Assembly (NCBI RefSeq): GCF_013426915.1
Contig: NZ_AP023180.1
Location: 620,001 to 684,000 of the forward strand
DNA from: Paraburkholderia sp. PGU19
GTDB lineage: Bacteria > Pseudomonadota > Gammaproteobacteria > Burkholderiales > Burkholderiaceae
Direction: 5' to 3'
Length of the DNA stretch: 64,000 nucleotides
Below, one piece after another: positions 60,754-64,000 of the stretch. Every line of letters starts with the position of its first letter. Position 1 is the stretch's first letter. The position numbers and the translations under genes are program-made. Below the pieces are notes generated by a model, which saw only the letters and a list, made by a program, of their open reading frames with translations, was not told where the DNA came from and searched no databases.

Positions 60754-61767
60754 ATGGGCTTACTGAGCCGGCTGTTTCATCGTGATCGCTCATCCGTGCC
60801 GCCGATGGCAGCCGCGCGCATCGACGAGGCGATCGGGCGCATTCTCGCGATTCATCCGCGCATCGCCGTCGCGAGCCGCTATCGGCATCGGCTCAAAGAA
60901 CCGATTGCCGTCACGCTCGACTATGCGGACGAACTGATGGCGTCGCTGCCCGCCACGCTCGATGCGAGCGCCGACGCGTGGGCCGGCAATCCGAGCCTGC
61001 GCGCATTCTTCGCGACCCCCGACGATATCGCCGATACCTTCGGCCGCTCGCAAGAGGTGCGTGCTTTCTTCGAGTCGAATCCCGGCGCCGTCGATGTGCA
61101 TGGCACGCTCGGCATGGCGTTGACCGAGCGGCACGTGCTGGGCGTCGCGATGGACGGCGACACGCTGCATCACGACGTCGCGCAAACCACACTGAGTTTC
61201 AGCGACCACCGCGTAAGGGTCTGCGGGAGCACGGAAACATCGCTTCGCGAAGAAATCGGGCGCAGACTGATCGATCAGCTGGCGCTCGAAGGACTGTCGA
61301 TGCTCGCGGCCACGCGCGCCGCGCGGCTCTCGCGCGGGCGCGAGCTGATGCAGGAGCGCGTTGCGCTGCTGCATCGCGGCGGCACGGGGCTGGCTTCCGT
61401 CGCGGGCGGCGGCGACGCTGTCGAGGCGAGCGAACTCGCGCATGTGCAGACGCAGATCGCGCAGAACGCCGAGAGCCTTGCCGCGCTCAGAGTGCCGACC
61501 GATGTCATCGAACACGAACTCGAAGGCATTTGCGAGGTGTTCGGCAAGCCGGCGGATTACGTCTACATCAAAAACCGGCATATCCGCATCGATATGATGA
61601 ACGTGGTTCAGGAAGGCGCGACGAAAGGGGGCAACGATATCGAGTTTCACTTCGTCCGTGTTCCCGGCGTCACGCCGCAGATGCGCGCCTTCGCGCTGGT
61701 TCGCTTTCGCCGCTTCGAGCTGCCGCCGGGTGGATTGCAGATCGACGCCGCCATGCGCGCGCTTTAA
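60754..61767 (+). CDS. Conserved-looking hypothetical protein, 337 aa
   Basis: Unrecognised, cytoplasmic, mostly helical with a beta-rich end. MGLLSRLFHRDRSSVPP opens it. The body has charged helices (ARIDEAIGRILAIHPRIAVA, cited as its ends ARIDEAIGRI and HPRIAVASRY). The C-terminus VYIKNRHIRIDMMNVVQEG and DIEFHFVRVPGVTP looks well folded. Regular codon use and a proper ribosome binding site support it as real. The frame is open 9 codons upstream, but ATG 60754 fits the Shine-Dalgarno. Confidence 0.7.
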   Translation: MGLLSRLFHRDRSSVPPMAAARIDEAIGRILAIHPRIAVASRYRHRLKEPIAVTLDYADELMASLPATLDASADAWAGNPSLRAFFATPDDIADTFGRSQEVRAFFESNPGAVDVHGTLGMALTERHVLGVAMDGDTLHHDVAQTTLSFSDHRVRVCGSTETSLREEIGRRLIDQLALEGLSMLAATRAARLSRGRELMQERVALLHRGGTGLASVAGGGDAVEASELAHVQTQIAQNAESLAALRVPTDVIEHELEGICEVFGKPADYVYIKNRHIRIDMMNVVQEGATKGGNDIEFHFVRVPGVTPQMRAFALVRFRRFELPPGGLQIDAAMRAL

Positions 61768-61820
61768 GATCGAAAGGGTGTCGAGATCTTTAGCGGTCTT
61801 TAGCGTAGCGGAGGAATCAA

Positions 61821-62045
61821 ATGATGAAGGGCTATCTGGTTTCATTGGCCGCAGCCGCATGCGTTTCTGTTTCTCTGGCGCCGTTGCAACAGGCCGTCGC
61901 GCAACCGTCCGCCTTGAAGCCGATGCAGGACGCGCAACGCAAGGCGGAGCAAAAGGCGCGCGAGGCGAAGAAGGAGGACGAACGGGCGGAAGCGCCTGAC
62001 AAACCGCAAACGCCGGAAAGCGCGAAGCCGGCATCATCGCCTTGA
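61821..62045 (+). CDS. Small exported Lys/Glu/Ala-rich protein, 74 aa
   Basis: A signal peptide (MMKGYLVSLAAAACVSVSLA, cleavage after AVA) then a highly charged helix (RKAEQKAREAKKEDERAEA) and a Pro/Ser end. Likely periplasmic and disordered or coiled. CGGAGGAATCAA precedes the ATG. The function is unknown. A 10-bp near-repeat (TCTTTAGCG twice) lies just upstream. Confidence 0.65.
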   Translation: MMKGYLVSLAAAACVSVSLAPLQQAVAQPSALKPMQDAQRKAEQKAREAKKEDERAEAPDKPQTPESAKPASSP

Positions 62046-62258
62046 GAGGCGCCGTTTCGGTTTTTGCGGTAGTCACGTTCAGCGTTGTGCAATTCGTATC
62101 GTTGAGCGGCTTGCGGAAACCCGACAACGCGCGTGGAAAGTCATAGACTGTTTGCATACACCCAACTGCTTGTGAAGGACCCGCAGAAGCTGTCGCCGGC
62201 TTTTTCAACCTTGTGTGCTTTGTTCGATGGGCTGACTTTCAATGAGGAGAACGTCGTT

Positions 62259-62516
62259 ATGGCTGAGCTTTGGGTTGCCAATATCGAAGACAACACGACC
62301 GACGAGGAAATCAAGACCTTCCTGTGTCACTACGGGTTTCCGCCGTTCGATTCGATCCGGCGCGTAGAGGGAACGGGCGAACGTCCCGCAGTCGTGCTTG
62401 AGTTCAATGACGTCGGCGCGCATGTGTTGCAGAGTCTGCAGCCTCGCGTTCATAACATGTTCTGGAAAAGCCGCACGCTGACGGTCCAGGTCGTGCCCAC
62501 GCGGGACGAGTCCTGA
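62259..62516 (+). CDS. RRM-type RNA-binding protein, 85 aa
   Basis: MAELWVANIEDNTTDEEIKT carries an RNP2-like strand (LWVANI) and helix 1, and PAVVLEFND corresponds to the RNP1 region though its aromatic residues are reduced. TLTVQVVP is the last strand. A single minimal RRM, as in bacterial Rbp proteins. ATG 62259 with GGAG 10 nt upstream is preferred; the upstream open frame lacks RRM similarity. It is followed by PPK2. Confidence 0.78.
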   Translation: MAELWVANIEDNTTDEEIKTFLCHYGFPPFDSIRRVEGTGERPAVVLEFNDVGAHVLQSLQPRVHNMFWKSRTLTVQVVPTRDES

Positions 62517-62584
62517 AGCCGGTACGGTCCATGCGCGGCATGGGCCGCTAGCCGAACCGACACGACGGTCACAGGAGACAAGCG

Positions 62585-63436
62585 ATGCCTGAATTGAAGA
62601 ACGAAAAGAACAGCGTACGCAGCGGACAGTCGAATGACGCGCGTGAGCGTACTAAAGCGCCGGGACAATTGAAGAACAAGGAGTATGAAAAAGAGCTCAA
62701 GTCGCTTCATATCGAACTGGTGAAACTGCAGGAATGGGTCGTGCAAACGGGCGCGAAGGTCTGCGTGATCTTCGAAGGACGCGATGGCGCAGGCAAGGGC
62801 GGCACGATCAAGGCAATCACGGAACGCGTCAGTCCACGCGTTTTTCGCGTCGTCGCGCTGCCCGCGCCGACGGAACGCGAGAAATCGCAGATGTACATCC
62901 AGCGCTATCTTCCGCATCTGCCTGCCGCAGGCGAGATCATTCTGTTCGACAGAAGCTGGTATAACCGCGCGGGCGTCGAACGGGTGATGGGATTCTGTAC
63001 GGAAGAGCAGGTGGAGAATTTTTTCAAGGCCGTGCCGCTGATCGAGCACGCCATCATTCAGTCGGGCATCATTCTGCTGAAGTACTGGCTCGAAGTCAGC
63101 GAGGAAGAGCAGACTCGCCGTCTCGAAGCGCGCATTACCGACGAGCGGAAGATCTGGAAACTGTCGCCGATGGATCTGCTGTCGTATAGCCGCTGGTACG
63201 ACTACTCACGCGCGCGGGACGACATGTTCGCGGCGACCGATTCCGACCAGACGCCTTGGCACGTGGTGCGCTCCGACGACAAGAAACGCGCGCGTCTGAA
63301 CCTGATCACGCATCTGCTCGACAGCATTCCGTACGAGACGATGCCGCGCCCGAAGATCAAGCTGCCGAAGCGGAAAAAGGCGGAGGGATATCACCCGAGC
63401 GACCGGCCAATCCGTTATGTGCGGGAGAAGTTCTAA
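62585..63436 (+). CDS. ppk2: Polyphosphate kinase 2
   Basis: 283 aa. Walker A FEGRDGAGKGG, lid Arg region, Walker B-type FDRSWYNRAGVE, and KIWKLSPMDLLSYSRWYDYS. PPK2 transfers phosphate between polyphosphate and nucleoside diphosphates. A basic, Lys-rich N-terminus (about 1-40) precedes the core. AGGAGACAAGCG lies before the ATG. It ends at a strong terminator. Confidence 0.92.
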   Translation: MPELKNEKNSVRSGQSNDARERTKAPGQLKNKEYEKELKSLHIELVKLQEWVVQTGAKVCVIFEGRDGAGKGGTIKAITERVSPRVFRVVALPAPTEREKSQMYIQRYLPHLPAAGEIILFDRSWYNRAGVERVMGFCTEEQVENFFKAVPLIEHAIIQSGIILLKYWLEVSEEEQTRRLEARITDERKIWKLSPMDLLSYSRWYDYSRARDDMFAATDSDQTPWHVVRSDDKKRARLNLITHLLDSIPYETMPRPKIKLPKRKKAEGYHPSDRPIRYVREKF

Positions 63437-63469
63437 AGGCTATCGACGCATCGTGTAGCGCACGCATTC

Positions 63470-63507
63470 GTCGCGCGAGAGCAACCGGCTCTCGCGCGAC
63501 TTTATTT
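63470..63507 (+). terminator. Terminator of ppk2
   Basis: GTCGCGCGAGAGC (63470-63482) and GCTCTCGCGCGAC (63488-63500) form a perfect 13-bp stem, then TTTATTT. Its U-tract overlaps the stop of the convergent pqiB gene. Confidence 0.9.
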
Positions 63508-64000
63508 CGCGTCCTGGGCTTTGCCGCGCAGCAGCGCTTCAGGGTGTCGCTGCAAATAGTCCGACAGCGCGCGGAAGGACGCCGCCGTGCGCGCAAGCTC
63601 GCGAACCGCGTCGCTCGTGTCCTGCTGCAAGGCCGAATCGGGCTGCAGCGCGGTGTTCGCGGAATCGAGCGTCGCCTGCGCTGCCGTCAGCGCGCTCTTT
63701 GCCTGCGGCACCACTTGCGTGTTGAGATTGCGCATCAGCTGCGCGGTGCTGGCGAGCGTCTGTTGCGCGTTCTTGCCGATCTGTTCGAGCGGCAGGCTGT
63801 CGAGACGCGCGACGATCCGGTTGAGCGACTCCTGCAGCGATTGCAGGCCGCTCGGCGTGGTCGGCAGTTCGGGTGGCGTGCGGCTCCAGTCGATAGAGGC
63901 TTTGGGCGCGCTCGGGAAGAAGTCGAGCGCGATATACAGCTGGCCCGTGATCAGGCTGCCCGTCTTGAGTTGCCCGCGCAGACCGCGTTCGACGAGGAAA
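63502..64000 (-). CDS. pqiB: PqiB-like MCE protein, C-terminal part (cut by window end)
   Basis: 166 codons visible, ending at TAA 63502-63504. The visible part reads FLVERGLRGQLKTGSLITGQ and YIALDFFPSAPKASIDW, the conserved end of an MCE domain repeat in PqiB, followed by a long helical segment (SLQESLNRIVARLDSLPLEQ). PqiB forms a syringe-like intermembrane lipid-transport channel with PqiA. The N-terminus lies beyond 64000. Confidence 0.85.
   Translation of the reverse strand, partial: FLVERGLRGQLKTGSLITGQLYIALDFFPSAPKASIDWSRTPPELPTTPSGLQSLQESLNRIVARLDSLPLEQIGKNAQQTLASTAQLMRNLNTQVVPQAKSALTAAQATLDSANTALQPDSALQQDTSDAVRELARTAASFRALSDYLQRHPEALLRGKAQDAK

Overview
The window is GC-rich, densely coded chromosomal DNA of a beta-proteobacterium in the Burkholderiaceae, most likely Paraburkholderia or Caballeronia. 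The markers are a Burkholderia-type trimeric porin, DUF4148, DUF3563, DUF2917 and SYLF proteins, the adc-bdhA-patatin cluster, NhaR/TerC, PqiB, and a long inverted repeat of a type I associate with this group. I see no rRNA, tRNA, CRISPR array, insertion sequence, prophage or replication origin.

Layout. 0.2-5.3 kb: sugar block with an MFS permease (frameshifted), a GH31 glycosidase and a porin. 5.5-7.5 kb: SOS cassette with a LexA box, two small genes and dinB. 7.5-13 kb: DUF2917 gene, MocR regulator, orphan pstS behind a Pho box and two hairpin repeats, a fucosyltransferase-like gene and a membrane J-protein. 14-20.9 kb: TauD-like dioxygenase, TerB and DUF3563 genes, two small secreted proteins, a histidine kinase, a candidate sRNA, a response regulator and a hydrolase. 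21-28 kb: mixed genes including an orphan SLATT membrane protein next to an HNH gene, and a universal stress protein. 28-33.3 kb: a DUF2760-Hsp70-Hsp70 operon. 33.7-37.7 kb: DUF3597 gene, exonuclease III with a VKKTA minisatellite, a luciferase-like monooxygenase, a superinfection-immunity-like protein and a Nudix hydrolase. 38-44 kb: a serine protease fused to an S1/P1-nuclease-like domain, hipBA with three operators, and a phosphoesterase. 44-47 kb: adc-bdhA-patatin. 47-52 kb: a 42-aa gene, LysE, Sir2, HPF, NhaR, TerC and a zinc ribbon. 52.3-57.5 kb: ytfQ-ytfR-ytfT-yjfF sugar ABC transporter. 57.5-64 kb: AraC/NmrA pair, a 0.68-kb inverted repeat, an RRM protein, PPK2 and the end of pqiB.

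The most striking signal is a shared promoter architecture around the two-component system at 17.1-19.5 kb. Six promoters carry a PmrA/QseB-like direct repeat (CTCATT-N5-CTAATT and close variants). In every one, exactly 9 nt separate it from a -10 of the form (T/C)ANNAT. They face the DUF3563/TerB genes, two small exported proteins, a candidate ~88-nt terminated sRNA just upstream of the response regulator, a 91-aa protein, and the universal stress protein at 27.5 kb. This looks like a compact envelope/stress regulon.

Two genes look damaged. The MFS permease lacks 2 or 5 nt near position 1036. The ytfR ATPase has lost its stop codon, probably through one missing G in a G-run. Either may be a real mutation or a sequence error.
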